A stretch of 64,000 nucleotides of DNA. It comes from Metopolophium dirhodum. Lineage: Eukaryota > Arthropoda > Insecta > Hemiptera > Aphididae. Below, piece after piece: positions 24,551 through 37,703 of the stretch. Under the pieces are notes generated by a model. That model made no database searches. It saw only the letters and a list, made by a program, of their open reading frames with translations, and was not told the DNA's origin. The stretch is taken from the NCBI RefSeq assembly GCF_019925205.1, contig NC_083567.1, positions 6,076,001 through 6,140,000 of the forward strand, in the 5' to 3' direction. Numbering within the stretch: position 1 is the first letter of the stretch; each line of letters starts with the position of its first letter. The position numbers and the translations under genes are program-made.

Positions 24551-27500
24551 ATGCATTGTATTCCCATTTGGCTTCATAAAATACAAGATAAAGATAAAAT
24601 TCAACAATGGTAATATTTTATTGGTTCAAAAAATAAAAAATGTCTCAAATTAAATAGGTTTCAAATAAAATATTGCTAATGATTTTTTTTACATACATAT
24701 AGTATTTACAGTATTTGCTTCAATATTGATGGTTCCCAATTACTGACAACGGCAGGTCATGATGTACTTATCTATAGGTCTATTGATGGACATCTTTTAC
24801 ATACTCTAAAAGGTAAAATTACATACCTTGAATTTTGACATTATGTATTTTGTACCATAATATAATATAATAAGTTATGTACATTTAGTTTATATATTAT
24901 TATTTTTTTATTTTTAGTGTCAAAATGATATATTTTTTAAATTTTAATAATTAATACTTAAGTTCGTGAAATTTAAAATGATGGACTAAGTTCATGATCT
25001 CACCACAGCTAGAAATCACCAAAAAGGGCCATTAATCATCCAGCCCGTATATACAATTGTTAACTTTTCCAGGGGAAATAATATCAAAAATCTAGTCGCC
25101 AGACCAGGAATCGAACCCGGGTTAGGTACTTCAATACTTAGACCTAACCCTTGAATACTAAGACTATCATAATTTCACTTCTTTGGAAATGTTCAAATAT
25201 TATCATGATTCAAAAGCCAATTAAACCTCCCGATTCTACCTTATCCTACAGACCGATAAATCCTACCCTTCTTTGCAAAAGCCCTAGAAAGACTTCTGCT
25301 CAAATGTATCATTCTAATCATCGCTGAAAAACATATCCTCCCTGATTCGGCTTTCGGACCTCGCATTCAACCACACACCAAGTCTATCAGATAGTAAATG
25401 CAATTTCCTACTATTTTGAAAAAAAATTATGCTGCACTTGCGCTTTTTTACATATTTCAAGCATTTGACAGTGTTTGGCACTAAGGTCTCTTATATAAAC
25501 TAAAATTCTTCCTTCCTACATTCTGCTTCCTCCTTATCATTCTTATTTTAGAGATCACACATTTAAAATATAGCTATGGAACTGCCATATCTGAAATAGT
25601 AGGTTTAAATGTATAAAAGGTGGTATTTTATCTCCATTACTCTACAATATTTTCATCTCTGACCAACCTATATCACCAATCACCTCAGTTGCTGACTATG
25701 CTGATGATAAAGTGATGATCTCGATTTAAGAAGACCCACTCTTGGTCCCTTTATTTTTGCAAATTCATCTTGGCCTGATGGAAAATTGGTATACTACTAA
25801 ACAGAAATTTAAAGTAAATCAAAGCAAATCAGTACACACTAGTACACTACTTTCACACTTAGGCAAGCCCCTTGTTCAAGTGTATTTCTTTTGGGCATCC
25901 TTATCCCTTTATTACCCACAATAAAATACCTTGGTCTAACACTTGATCAACACTTAACTTGGGCTCAACATTTTAGTGAAAAAAGACTATCCCTAAATAA
26001 TCGGCTATGTATGCTTAAACATTTAATTGGTAACAAAGTCACCCCTATTAATTTAAAACTTCATTTATCAAAACCTTATTAAAAATGCTAAAAAGTCCAG
26101 TCTAAATAAGATAATAGCTTTTCAAAATACTCATTTTGTCCATGATATTGATTATATATTTTCTCCTAAAATAAAAAGTTATACCATAAAATGATTATGT
26201 ATTATTTACTATAAAACATATATTTACACTTTTAGGACACAAAGAAAACGTTATTTGTTTGACAAATGCTAAAAATGGCAAATATTTTGCTTCCGGCTCA
26301 GCAGATAAATCAGTTATTCTCTGGTCATCTAAATTTGAACCAGTTGGAAAATACAAGTAATCATTGTGTTTTGTTTTTACAATTGTTTACTGTATTTTTA
26401 TATTTATTTTCCAGCCACAATGACACAGTTCAGTGCATGGATTTTAATTCAATTACTCATCACTTAGCAAGTTGCAGTTCTATGGAATTTGGTTTATACT
26501 CCATAGAACAAAAATCTGTTCAAAAATATAAAATCTCATTTAAAATAAATACATGTGCCTGGTCAACAGATGGCCAATCATTAGCCCTTGGGTGTGATAA
26601 TGGATGTATTTCCTTACGTAATCGAAGCGGAGAAGAAGTTGCAAATATTGAGCTATCTGATAGACAATCGGTTTGGGCAATTACGTGGTTATCATCTAGG
26701 TACTTATTGAAGTTAATAATTTTACATTATATTTTATTATATTTATATGCACGTTGTAACTTCTAGATATAATGAAGATGAAATATTATGCATTACTGAT
26801 TGGGGACAAAAATTATCATTTTATAATAAAAATGGTTCTGAAGTAATTAATTACACAATTTTCACTTAACACTTGATACCTTAACTTAAAGTATCCAAAA
26901 TATTTTTGTAGACTTTAAAGAATAAAAACATACATATAGAAGCTTTAACAATTAAAACCCTAAGTAATGATTCCTATTTATTAATTGGTGGTTGTAAAGG
27001 AAAATGCTCAATATTTTCTATTGATGGAATAAAATTGGGTGAATTTGAAGACAAGCACAGTTGGATTTGGGCCTCTTCTGTGCATCCACATTCAAAATAT
27101 GTAGTAAGTTTCTTTATTTATTCCATCTATCTGTGCAATTTTGTACAGAATTGTTTACTGAATACATGATTTTAATTTTAAAAAACAATACAAAATTTGT
27201 TTGATATCTTAGACACAATGTTAGTGTCTTATACGAATTTATGTTTTGTGTTTTGTTTATTCTTAATATTTTAATAGATAATAATTATAGAAAATGTTTC
27301 TTTTGTTTAACTTTAAAAATATATGTTCACATTCTAGTATTAATATTAACAGCCATAATTTAAAAATGTATACAATTTCCAAATTATTTAAATTTTTGAT
27401 ATTTCTAAAATTGAGTTGTTATGTTGTTTGATACATATAGAGTATAGGCATTTAAATACAAGTTATAACTATCTATATTAATAGGCATTAGGTTGTCAAG

Positions 27501-30500
27501 ATGGAACATTAGCGTATTACAAAATCGAGTTCAGTGTAATTCATGGACTTTATCAAGAAAAATATGCATACAGGTATTAAAGTTACACATTTTTGTAACT
27601 GCACGGCTATACAACATACATTTATAAGGTTATGGTACACAAAGTCTTAAATTCATTACTATAATATCTTGATGTGATTGAAGTCACCTATTATTGTTTA
27701 AATAAATGGCACTGTTGATAATTTTGTTTGTTTCTGGATTTTCACTGACTAACAATGCTTTTATTTAGTTTAAATGTAAGCATTTTATTAATATTAATTA
27801 ATATTTTTTTTTTTATTATTCATTAGGGAAAATATGACAGATGTTGTTGTTCAAGATTTAGTTACTAACAAAAAAGTGCGAATAAAATGCAGAGATTTGA
27901 TTAAAAAAATTGCAATTTATAGAGATCGATTAGCTGTAAGTTAAAGTTTATTGTTTTTAAAAAAATATTTAATAGGTTTTGTGCAGGGGAGAGGGGCGAA
28001 ACAATTTGACTCTTGAATACCGCTTTGCTAAACAAAAACTTAAAACCTATATCCTTATATAATTTATATGATTATTGGTTTGTACGCTATAATGAGTGTA
28101 GAAACAATTAACAAAATGTATAAAATATATTTATCTATGAGCAAAAACAGAACATCTCACGACCTAAGTTAGGGATGCCCCTGATTTTGTGTATGTATTC
28201 ATCATTCTCAATTAACTTTATTCAGGTTCAATTACCATCAAAAATTGTGGTATATGAATCATCATTAATTCAAACATCTGAAATGCACTATAGGATCAAA
28301 GAGAAATTAGCTGAAAATGCTGTTTGTAATCTACTAGTAGTTTGTTCAAATAATTTAGTTTTGTGTCAAGTAAGGAGATTTAAACACGTTTTTAGAAAAA
28401 TAAAATATAAATTTGTTACTAATTTAAATTTTTAGGAAACAAGACTTCAATGTTTATCACTAGCTGGTATATATGAACGTGAATGGACTATGAATTCTGT
28501 TGTGAAATATTTAAAAGTTATTGGAGGTTCTCCTGGCAAAGAACAAATTTTAGTTGGATTACATAACGGACAAGTATTTTATAATTTTGGGGTTTTTATT
28601 ATTTAATTTAAGTATTAACAAATTTATTATATACATAGGTCTTAATGTTACGCGTTAATAGTTTAGTTGTGCAGCAATTATTTAATGTGACTAAAAGTGT
28701 CCGTTGTTTCGATGTTAATATATCAATGGACAAAGCAGCTATTGTTGATGATGAAAACGTGTGTTCATTTTTTGATATGAAATCAAAAAAGCTTCTTTTT
28801 CAAGTAAATCTACTAAAGTATAATTCTCAAACTTAAATTAATATATTATGTGATTTAGGAGTCCGATATTACAAGTGTGGTTTGGAATTCAAAATTTTCT
28901 GATATGGCATGTTTTTCGGGTAAACATATATTTAATATCAAAGTTGACGAATTTCCAGCTCATCAACAACGTATCATAGTAATAATTTAATTTAATTAGT
29001 ATAAATTTTAAATCATATTGATATAATCTAATAATATGCTATAAATATTATAATTTATAGGGACATGTAATTGGAATGTGGGGTTCTAAAATATTTTCTC
29101 TAAATGATTCTATAGTATCTGTTATTGAAGTTGCATTATCAGTTCCATTATATCAATATTTAGAAAAAAAATATTTTAGGTATGTAAAAATTGTTTGTGA
29201 ATAAAAATAATAAAAATGTTATTAATTTATAATTTGCTTATTTTTTAGCAAAGCATATCAAATTGCCTGTCTTAATGTCACTGAAACTGATTGGAAAATA
29301 TTAGCTAGAGAAGCCTTAGAGAATTTTGATCTCTTAATTGCCAAGAAAGCTTTTGCTAATATTAATGAATTAAAATACTTGGAGCTAATTACGCTATATG
29401 AAGTAAATAAATTTGTAACTCATATTTTTTTTATATACAAGGTGATTCACCAATCAAGCTTGTCCCATTTTTTTCAATAACACACTAGGTATTTGCTTTC
29501 TTTTTATGATTTGTGCAACATGGAAAATGTGCATTCAGCAGATCCAAATATCCAATCATGTGTTATTGCATTACTATTTGAGGGAAATCGACCTATTATC
29601 AAACTTAACTTTAAGAACATTATCTGTGTTTTTATATTGGTTATTAATAATACATTTTTTATTAAGCTATTTCAGTGTGTATGCATGTTATGAGTATGTA
29701 AAATATTATAATTTAAAAATGCTAAAAGAAAAATTGAAGTTTTTGTAAAAGAATTAAATAAAGCCAACTTTCAAAATCATATTAATTGATAATAGCTCAA
29801 TTCACAACACAAGATTTGTTTGGTTTTACTGAATGCAAATTTTCCATGTTGTGGTTGTTTCAGAAAGAAGAAACAAATGGTGTTCTGATAATATCTTCTT
29901 AAACAAATAAGGACAAATGGACGTAGGACGATACAATACGATAGCATTAGTTCTGTGGCTTGGTGCAAGAAAGGCCAATGTCATATTTTGACAATGTTCA
30001 GGAATTCAAATTATTAAATTGGCCAATTTTTAAAATTTACATGAAAATCTTAAATTTTATTTTGGACCTCTAAAAATTCTGTTACTTAATAACATTTGTT
30101 TTATTTTATTGTATGACTATTTTGTTTTCAATTATAAATATGTACGCTTTAGTTTGACATTAGCCACCCAGGAAAAAAACAAAACTATTTTGGTTTGACA
30201 TTGGCCAAAAACTAAAATTTAAAATAAACAATTTTTAATAATTAAAGAACTTGACTTTTTTATGAAAACATTTCCACATTTTAATAATAATATTCAATTG
30301 ACCATAATGTTAGTAACTTATAAATTTATAAACTTTATTAATTGATTTCAAAATGGCCAATGTCAACATTAACCCATAATAAAATGATTATCGTTAAAAA
30401 GGCCAATGCCAAATCTAATTTGGTACATTGGCCCTTTAAGCACAAGTAACATAAGCAAATTTTATTGACATTGGTAAAATAATCTTAATTTGCTCTTCTT

Positions 30501-33500
30501 GCACCATGCCACAGAGTTATATTATGAACATTATCAATGGTTCTATAATTTATAACTAAAACATAATTTTTATGTAGAATCACCAAAAATATAAAATAGA
30601 TAATCAATTTAAATATTTTAATTTTAACCTATTGATCGTCTTATAATGAATATATTTTTTTTCATATTGTGTTTTAAATTTTTACTTCTAATATTTTTAT
30701 TGATTGTTTTATTATTATTGTATTAGATTACCTCTTAAGTATATAATATAATATTAACGGCTATATGAGAATTTTAAATATTTAAAAGGAAAAAGGCTCA
30801 CACAATGATAAAGACAAACACTGTCTGCTTGCTGATGTACTTGCCTATGAAAGAAAGTTCAAAGAAGCGGCAAGAATTTATCAAAAATGGGGTTTTGAAC
30901 ATAAAGCTTTTGCCATGTACACTGATTTAAGAATGTTTGATTTGGCACAAGTATAATACATTTATTTGTTAAACTATTGATTCCTAATAAATAATAAATT
31001 GGTTAACTTGTTCTTAGGAATTTATTGGATCAAATACAGCCGGTGAAAATAAAGAATTACTTATAAAACGTGCTGAATGGGCTATGAGTATTGATGAACA
31101 TAAAGTAGCAGCAGAACTATATATTTCAGCTGAAGAATTTGACCATTCTATTGATATTATGGTTCATAATTGCTGGACACATATGTAATTTTGTATATTA
31201 CTGAATTTCACATATACCAATTAACCATATTCTGCATTTTATAGGCTTTTAGAACTTGGACGTCACACTGACAAAGCTGAAGAAATAGTTCTAAGTAGAA
31301 TTGGTGATGAGCTTCGTAAACTAGGCGATACAGAAAGTGCTGTTGAAATTTATGCTAAATTGGGCAAGGATATGGGACCTGACATGGTATCTTTGCATGT
31401 AGAGGCCCATAATTGGGATCAAGCCTTTGCCCTAGTTGAAAAAAACCCAATTTTTGCTCCTCTAGTATATTTACCTTATGCTGAATGGCTAGCAGAAAAT
31501 GATAAATTTGTTGAAGCACAAAAAGGTATTCAGTTTACAGTCTTATTATATTCAATATTGTACTTCTATTGTAAATTATTTTCTTTTGTTATTTAGCTTT
31601 TCTTAAAGGTGGCCGACCAGAACGTGCATTCCAGGTATTACAGATGTTAACTGAAAATGCTGTTGACGAACAACGTTTTCAAGACGCTGGTCATTATTAT
31701 TGGTTATTAAGTAGACAATATTTAAATATTGCTTCAAATAGGTAAATACTCTCTAACCTTTGTTAGATATAAAATGCAAAGACAATATGTTTAAGAAAAA
31801 GTTATTTATTTAAGTAATGAAAACTCACAAAATGATAAAATGATAAACCAATACAATTTGTATGACAAGTATGCTTCAATATATTATGCGTACAATGCTA
31901 TTCACCGCTACATGGTATGTGCAATTATGACCTCACATCTTCTTACTTCCTTTAATATACTCAATGTGATATTTTGAATTTTCTGCACCTTGTTATTTGC
32001 AGGAGGATCCTTTTATGTCATATCAACCAGAAACTTTATTCAATATATCACGATTTCTCATGAACGAAACAAAAAATATACATCTAAAAGGAGTTTCGAA
32101 ATTGTAAGTTATTTAATTTTAAGAAAACAATATTAGATTATGTATCGTCTACTACCTTACTTTGAATACCTATTTAATAATTCAAGTTATGACAAAACAT
32201 GAAAATTTACAAAATAATTACCTAAGCAAATATTTTAATGTAACTGTTACATGTTATAGTGCGATATTATATTCATTATCAAAACAAGCACTTACCATGA
32301 GAGCATTTAAGTTAGCAAGACAAATATTAACAAAATTACAACAGCTGAGAATTCCTTCAGAATATCAAGTAGTATTTTTTTACTTACATTCAAAATACCA
32401 ATAAAATATAATTTTTATTATTATATTACTCAAGGATTATGTAGATCTTGCTTCATTGAGTATTCGTGCAAAGCCATTTCATGACAATGAAGATCTTTTA
32501 TCAATGTGTTATCGTTGTTTGACTTATAATTCTCCAGTGGTTAAAACATGTATCACATGCAATCATAAGTTTATATTTTCCTACATAAAATTTGGTTTGT
32601 ATTATTGTATGAATATATTAGATATACACTATATGATTAACATGTTATGAAACCAGCTATTTCAATTAATAGACAAGAATTTTAAAATTAAAGCATCTTT
32701 AAATGATCCAGAAAGAATTATTACTGTTTAGACCTTAACTATGTAAATTTGAATACTTATCAGCTCTACTATAGCCATTAGTACTAATAACTATAGTCTA
32801 CACTATTGTAATCATGAATCCAAAACTAATAATTTAATGCATTTTTATGTTATTTATATTAATTAGAAATTTTACCATTGATTGAATTCCAATTGGAAGA
32901 CAATATATCAGACACTGAAGCATTGAAATTAATACAAAATTCTCATGATGAAAGCAAATCAAAAGAGTCTGAAAATAAATCTCAAAAAATGAATACATTC
33001 ATTTTAGACGAAGAAAGTCAAGATCAATCACTTGACCCATTTACGTATAAACTTATGAATTTTGAGGTAAAAATGTAAAGTACTGATCATCATAATTTAA
33101 AATTAAGTATTAAATTATTCTTTTTAAAGTTATTATTGCAACGAGCAGATCACAATTTAATTTATAATTATGCTCAAGGCAATAGCACTTCATCTCACCA
33201 TAAAAACATTTTTTTTTTTTTCTTAGAATAAAGAAAATACTTATCAACCCATAAAAGTAAACAAAACTTTATTACAATCAATGAGCACTACTAGTATAAT
33301 AGTTTGTAAATGGCCAAAACCATTGAAATTTAAATACTACAGAAATGTATTACCTGGATTTTTAGTGACCAACTGTCAAAATTGTTTTAAGGTATATTGT
33401 TTAATATTTTAAACGTAACATTTGTTTTGTGAAAATAATTTTTTTTTCAGATGTTTCATTCAGATGAATACGAAGTAGAAGTTTTAAGATTAGGTTATTG

Positions 33501-33528
33501 TCCATTTTGCAGAACAAAGACAGGATAG
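24551..33528 (+). CDS. IFT122: Intraflagellar transport protein 122
   Basis: Twenty-five exons: 24551-24609, 24712-24812, 26236-26356, 26415-26699, 26767-26842, 26912-27103, 27485-27573, 27827-27935, 28226-28369, 28436-28573, 28639-28803, 28859-28978, 29061-29179, 29249-29402, 30789-30950, 31018-31184, 31245-31525, 31597-31741, 31815-31914, 32003-32103, 32260-32368, 32435-32594, 32867-33066, 33227-33391, 33451-33528. Every phase closes, giving 1179 residues against about 1240 in human. N-terminal WD repeats include ASGSADKSVILWSS, HHLASCSS and GCQDGTLAYYKI. The middle has helical TPR-like repeats (EAQKAFLKGGRPERAFQVLQ). The C-terminus has two Cys clusters, CYRC/CITC near 1000-1025 and CQNC/CPFC near 1149-1175, likely zinc-binding. 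IFT122 is a core IFT-A subunit for retrograde ciliary transport; in insects that means sensory-neuron cilia and possibly sperm. Exon 1 is the least certain. Confidence 0.95.
24985..25185 (-). repeat. tRNA-derived SINE-like fragment
   Basis: Read on the minus strand, the segment contains GGGTTCGATTCCTGG (complement near 25105-25120), a good RNA polymerase III B box of tRNA type, followed by CTGGCGACTAG. I see no complete tRNA cloverleaf or clear A box, so it is called as a SINE remnant, not a tRNA gene. It sits in IFT122 intron 2. Confidence 0.45.
25215..26100 (+). pseudogene. Decayed LINE reverse transcriptase fragment
   Basis: Broken frames in IFT122 intron 2 still spell non-LTR reverse transcriptase landmarks in the right order: YRPIS near 25245, a DSAFG-like word near 25340, SPLLYNIF near 25635, YADD (the catalytic aspartates) near 25700, and LGLTLDQHLTWAQH near 25932. 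Stops and frameshifts interrupt it throughout. The order and spacing fit a Jockey/CR1-type element. It is inactive and truncated at both ends. Confidence 0.75.
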
Positions 33529-33592
33529 TAATAAAATTAGGATAAAAAAAAACTGTACTTTTTAAGAAAAAAAAAATATATTTTAAAAAATA

Positions 33593-36500
33593 TTAAGCAT
33601 CAGGTTTCTTGCTTTTACCCAACTTCTTTAGGGTCAATGTAGCTCGTTTTTGTGATTCCAAAATGGCACTAGCCCTTCTTAGAGAAGCCTAAAATATAAA
33701 TTATAAATTAATTGAATTGTTAGTTATTTATTTTTCTTTAAAATTATAGTACCTGGATAAGGTCTTTTCTGTAGCTGTTTCCAATCAAATATTTACGCAA
33801 CTTGAACAATGATCTTCTTGGACCACTAGTAAAGTTTACTTTTACCAGAGATTTTCCTGGTTTATTCTAAAAATAATAATAAAAGAACTAGTTACTAGTA
33901 TTGTAACAGTGTACAACAGATTTTAGACATCTGGATTAGTACAAGGAATTGAGTTTAATTAAAATTTAAAAACACATCGATAAGATTGCCCACCACACAG
34001 CAACATATAATATATTAATACAAACCTTATAAACAAATTAAATTAAGTCTATTAATAGAAATATAGAATTAGTGTTTAAGGGCATACAAAAGCCACATTA
34101 AAAAGTAAATACCCATCAGTTATACAGTTATTCACTTCAAAAAGTATCAGAGTTGGTGAAGCTATATTCATCAGTTGGGCTAAGTTAACCTATGAATGGA
34201 TGAAAATAATTCATACAAATTAAATATTTATCACAAGTTAATAAGTGGATGCATTAGATATTTATTATATATGTGTCATTAATAGGATACTACCCATACA
34301 TCTGTTGTCTCCGTCTTACACACGTACGACATACCAAATTTTCGTTCACTAGTTTTTAATAGTGTGCTGTAAGTTTTGATATTCAGAGTGATTTATTTGA
34401 CCTGTTGTAAAATTTTTAGATAATAACATTATCTGTGCTTGGGCGTTGGTTTTTATTCGATATTTTTTTTTTTTAGCGAGATATGAGCATTTTTACTTTT
34501 TGATATTTCACATACCCATATCTTGCTTGAAAATGAAAATTTCGAAAAATAGGCAACACTTAAACACAGATAATGTTCTTACTTAAAAGTTTTATGATGG
34601 GTGAATTCCCTGTAGTATCAAAACTAGTGAACGACAATTTGCTATGTCGTGCGTGTGTAAGACGGAGGGAGACAACAAATGTATGGGTAGCGTCCTCTTA
34701 ATGTAAATTAGCAAAAGTTAAATTATTTAGCAGACTAATTTAGCATATTTGATACCTATACTTCAAAGCTATAAAATCACAAATTTTAGAGTTCATTTTT
34801 TTAACGGAGTTGTTTTTGTTGGGATAATATTATCATGAATAAGTTTAAATATAATTCATAATGAAAAACACATTATTAGCAATATAATTGTTTGATGTTT
34901 ATTGAAGAATCTATACTTGACAAATTAATTTCAGATCAAGAGCAACATTAAATATGTTAAATATGATTAAATTAAATATTAAGTATACTTATAATAAAAC
35001 TATAACAAATTTGTTTTTTAGATTCTGAGAGGAGTGATGAATGTATTTATTTTACAATGATTTTTTTATTTATTTAATACCTGTATACGATTAGTAATTG
35101 GAATAATGATTTTCAACTTGTATTTTTACACAAAATCGATTTTGGCGTATCTTTAAAACAGATGACTGTAAATACATGAAATTATCACTGAATGTTTATA
35201 TTATCATTTGCTGTACACCATTAAAAGTATTTAAAATATTTTGACTTCTTTTGGACTGTTTACAGACATTTTCAATTTCCATTTTTTTTTTATGTTAATA
35301 AAATTTTATTTTTTGGATTAAGCTTGAAAATGTATACAATATTTCTAATACAGTGAAACTTCCATATAACGAACTTCCATTTAACGAAATTTTCTGTTTA
35401 ACGAAATATTTTTAAGAACTATGACCTTCATTGTTAATTACACGTAAATGTATCTCCAAATAACGAATCTGATGTTTCTATATAACGAAATAATTATTCG
35501 ATAAAAACCAATTTTTGTAAATGTTGTCACTATCAAATTGATAGTTTATGTCATAGTTCTAAAATTGTACATGAACAATGTACCCGATAAAGATAAGACA
35601 CCGAAACTTGACAATATTAAAACTTTTTACGAAAGAAGGACAATTTTCAAAAATAATAAGCAAACAAAACTTACTGATTATTTCTTTTAAATTATATTTA
35701 AGGTTAAAAATTAAATTAAACTGTAATATGATGTTTGATGTTGTTTTTACATACATACAATATGCATAATAAAAAAATAATAAAAAAAAAGTTGAAAAAA
35801 ATAAGTAGTTCTATTTAACGAATTCCTCTATATAACGAATTTTTTTTGCTGCTTATTCGACTTCGTTATATGGAAGTTTCACTGTATATTGTTACAATGT
35901 AAGTTGAAAAATATTAAAAACCAGTCACAATATTTTTTTATAAGCATTTAAAGTTCGAATTTTGAATAATCACGAAAGCTTGCAATTTCTTTCGAGTTAG
36001 AAATTTACAACAATTTTTTTTTTAAATTTAGGATTTGAAAAATTAATATAAGATTCCTCAAAAGTTTCTTCACTTACTTTTGATATACATTCAGTTTATT
36101 TTAAACATAAGATAAAAAATATATATACTATTGTGAAAATGAGAGAAAGAACATTTAGATACTATTTTTTAATTGATTAATATTGTAGTTCAATGTACTC
36201 AACTATACCAACAATTTATCAGATTCAAAATATTATGTTAACTTCAAATTATTTCAGAGTTGGTGAAGCATTATTCATCACTTAAATTATTGGTATTATG
36301 TAATTTTTAAATGTTTATTAGGTTAAAAATTTTAATCTATACTCAGTTTCATGAGAGAAGACACACGTTTAGCGCATTTGACCGTCACTGCCATAAGCAT
36401 TAAGCCCTAATTTCTCCCACTCCTCACCACCCAGTGACAGTCATTTATTGCTGACCGCCGGCCTAACGTTTGATGATTGTAACCAAATGAGCAAAAATGG

Positions 36501-37410
36501 TGGGAGATGCAAAGCAATGGATGAAAAAATATGTTTATCTATTGGAACAGAGTATACTTAACCGAACAAATCAGAAATTGTGTTCCATATAAGTATTAAA
36601 ATTAAAATCTTATATTAATAAACTTCAGATTAGTGATTCAACATATGATTATACTCAGTTCAGGTTAAGATTGAACCGGCTTCGCGCATACAGACTGAGC
36701 CGCCAAACAGTGCCTGACCCCCCATGCGATGGCTATGCATTCTGTGATTGGCCAACAGTCATCGCCGGTTCTGGCCACCGTGCATACGCTCCCACCGGTG
36801 TCCGGAATGCGCAAAAAAAACGTGTTTTGGTCGAGCGAGCGGTTCAATCTTAATCTGAACAGAGTATAGTAGATAATTTATCACATTAAGTACCTAACTT
36901 AAAAATAAAATGTAATTGCACTTATAAGAAGGCATATTTGATGTTAACACATAAATCAATAAGTCTATGAGAAATTTAATCTTTTTACAAATGACAACAC
37001 AACAAACGACAAATTAGCCTAGAAAGATCCCAATTTATAATGATCAGAATATAATAATATCATTAACATAATAATAACAATCAATGATCATTGGAATTAA
37101 TACTCACTGCCAACTTGCGTTTTTTAGTAATGACAGTAAATCCCTTGTTATTAGGAGCCGATTCCACACCAATACTGTTATCGTGTACAAGACCATTGTA
37201 GCGTTTTGATGCCAAGTTGGTCAAGTTCATTGGTTCCTAACAAAAATATTTCAAGTTAAGCAGTGTATTATGAAGAATAAACTATATTATATTATTTATA
37301 TTGTATACTACAATTTAACATACTTTACTGAATGGTTTTTTAATGTTAGTTTTCTTTGACAAAAACGCATTGCTGTTCCTGATTATCATCCAGCTTAGAT
37401 CGGCCGACAT
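33593..37410 (-). CDS. RpL28: 60S ribosomal protein L28
   Basis: Four coding exons in transcript order: 37410-37324, 37236-37108, 33866-33753, 33688-33593, giving 141 residues, close to the usual 137-140. It begins MSADLSWMIIRNSNAFL; family hallmarks are RYNGLVHDNSIGVE, RKYLIGNSYRKDLIQ and ASLRRASAILESQKR. It is a component of the large ribosomal subunit. The 5' UTR is itself interrupted: a splice acceptor (TAG) lies 11 bases before the ATG, and a GTAAGT donor near 37613 ends a leader exon starting around 37660. The stop codon is 64 bp from that of convergent IFT122. Intron 2 (33867-37107), unusually long for a ribosomal protein gene, is full of nested transposons. Confidence 0.96.
34279..34701. 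mobile_element. TTAA-flanked foldback element (family B)
   Basis: It is bounded by TTAA at 34279-34282 and 34698-34701. The arms read ACCCATACATCTGTTGTCTC with CGTCTTACACACG on the left and the complement on the right, with an AT-rich hinge near 34490. It lies in RpL28 intron 2 and is more diverged from its sisters at 19798 and 46161 than those are from each other. Confidence 0.6.
35020..36100 (+). repeat. Family A repeat interrupted by a MITE
   Basis: Begins TAGATTCTGAGAGGAGTGAT near 35020. The family sequence breaks at 35350, where a TIR element is inserted, and resumes at 35885 with TTGTTACAATGTAAGTTGAA, the same interior phrase as in other family A copies. This ordering shows the MITE inserted after the family A copy. 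Confidence 0.6.
35351..35884. mobile_element. pogo/Tigger-like MITE with TA duplication
   Basis: Perfect terminal inverted repeats CAGTGAAACTTCCATATAAC / GTTATATGGAAGTTTCACTG are flanked by TA on both sides (35349-35350 and 35885-35886). CAGT ends with a TA target site fit the pogo branch of Tc1/mariner. Subterminal ATAACGAA words repeat at both ends, as candidate transposase-binding sites. The interior has no transposase. Confidence 0.75.
36338..36556. mobile_element. Small TIR element, TATACTC ends (copy 1)
   Basis: Left end TATACTCAGTTTCATGAGAG; right end complement TATACTCTGTTCCAATAGA. The core is richer in G+C than its surroundings. The second copy, 36650-36868, is about 95 bp away in the same intron. 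TATA may be a target duplication around CTCAG/CAGAG ends. Confidence 0.5.
36650..36868. mobile_element. Small TIR element, TATACTC ends (copy 2)
   Basis: Ends TATACTCAGTTCAGGTTAAG and, complemented, TATACTCTGTTCAGATTAAG match at nearly every base, with the inner AGATTGAACC shared by both arms. The core is G+C-rich and stays open on both strands for about 60 codons, which I take as a composition effect, not a gene. Confidence 0.65.
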
Positions 37411-37703
37411 GGTGAACGAATCTAATATGAATACAAAACATTATTTTTTTACTATCTAAATAGGTAAACAACTCGTCACATGGTTCAATAGAAAACGGAG
37501 TCCAAAATATCACATTAAAACAATTAGACTAGAAGAATACATTTTTAAACAGAAATATACGTGAACAAACAATAGTTCTATACTTATACTTCAATGAAAA
37601 TTAAATTTACTTACATATTGTCCAAATTTGAAGATAATTACGAACGATTTAAATGAATAAGTGTGAAACTTTTTATTAACATTAAATAAAATTTTGACAA
37701 ATG

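Noticed and set aside
25100..25125. Possible tRNA gene from a perfect B box
   Set aside because: No acceptor stem, anticodon arm or A box could be laid out around it; better explained as a SINE.
36665..36853. Overlapping 60-codon frames on both strands
   Set aside because: They are the two strands of a GC-rich MITE core bounded by TATACTC inverted repeats.
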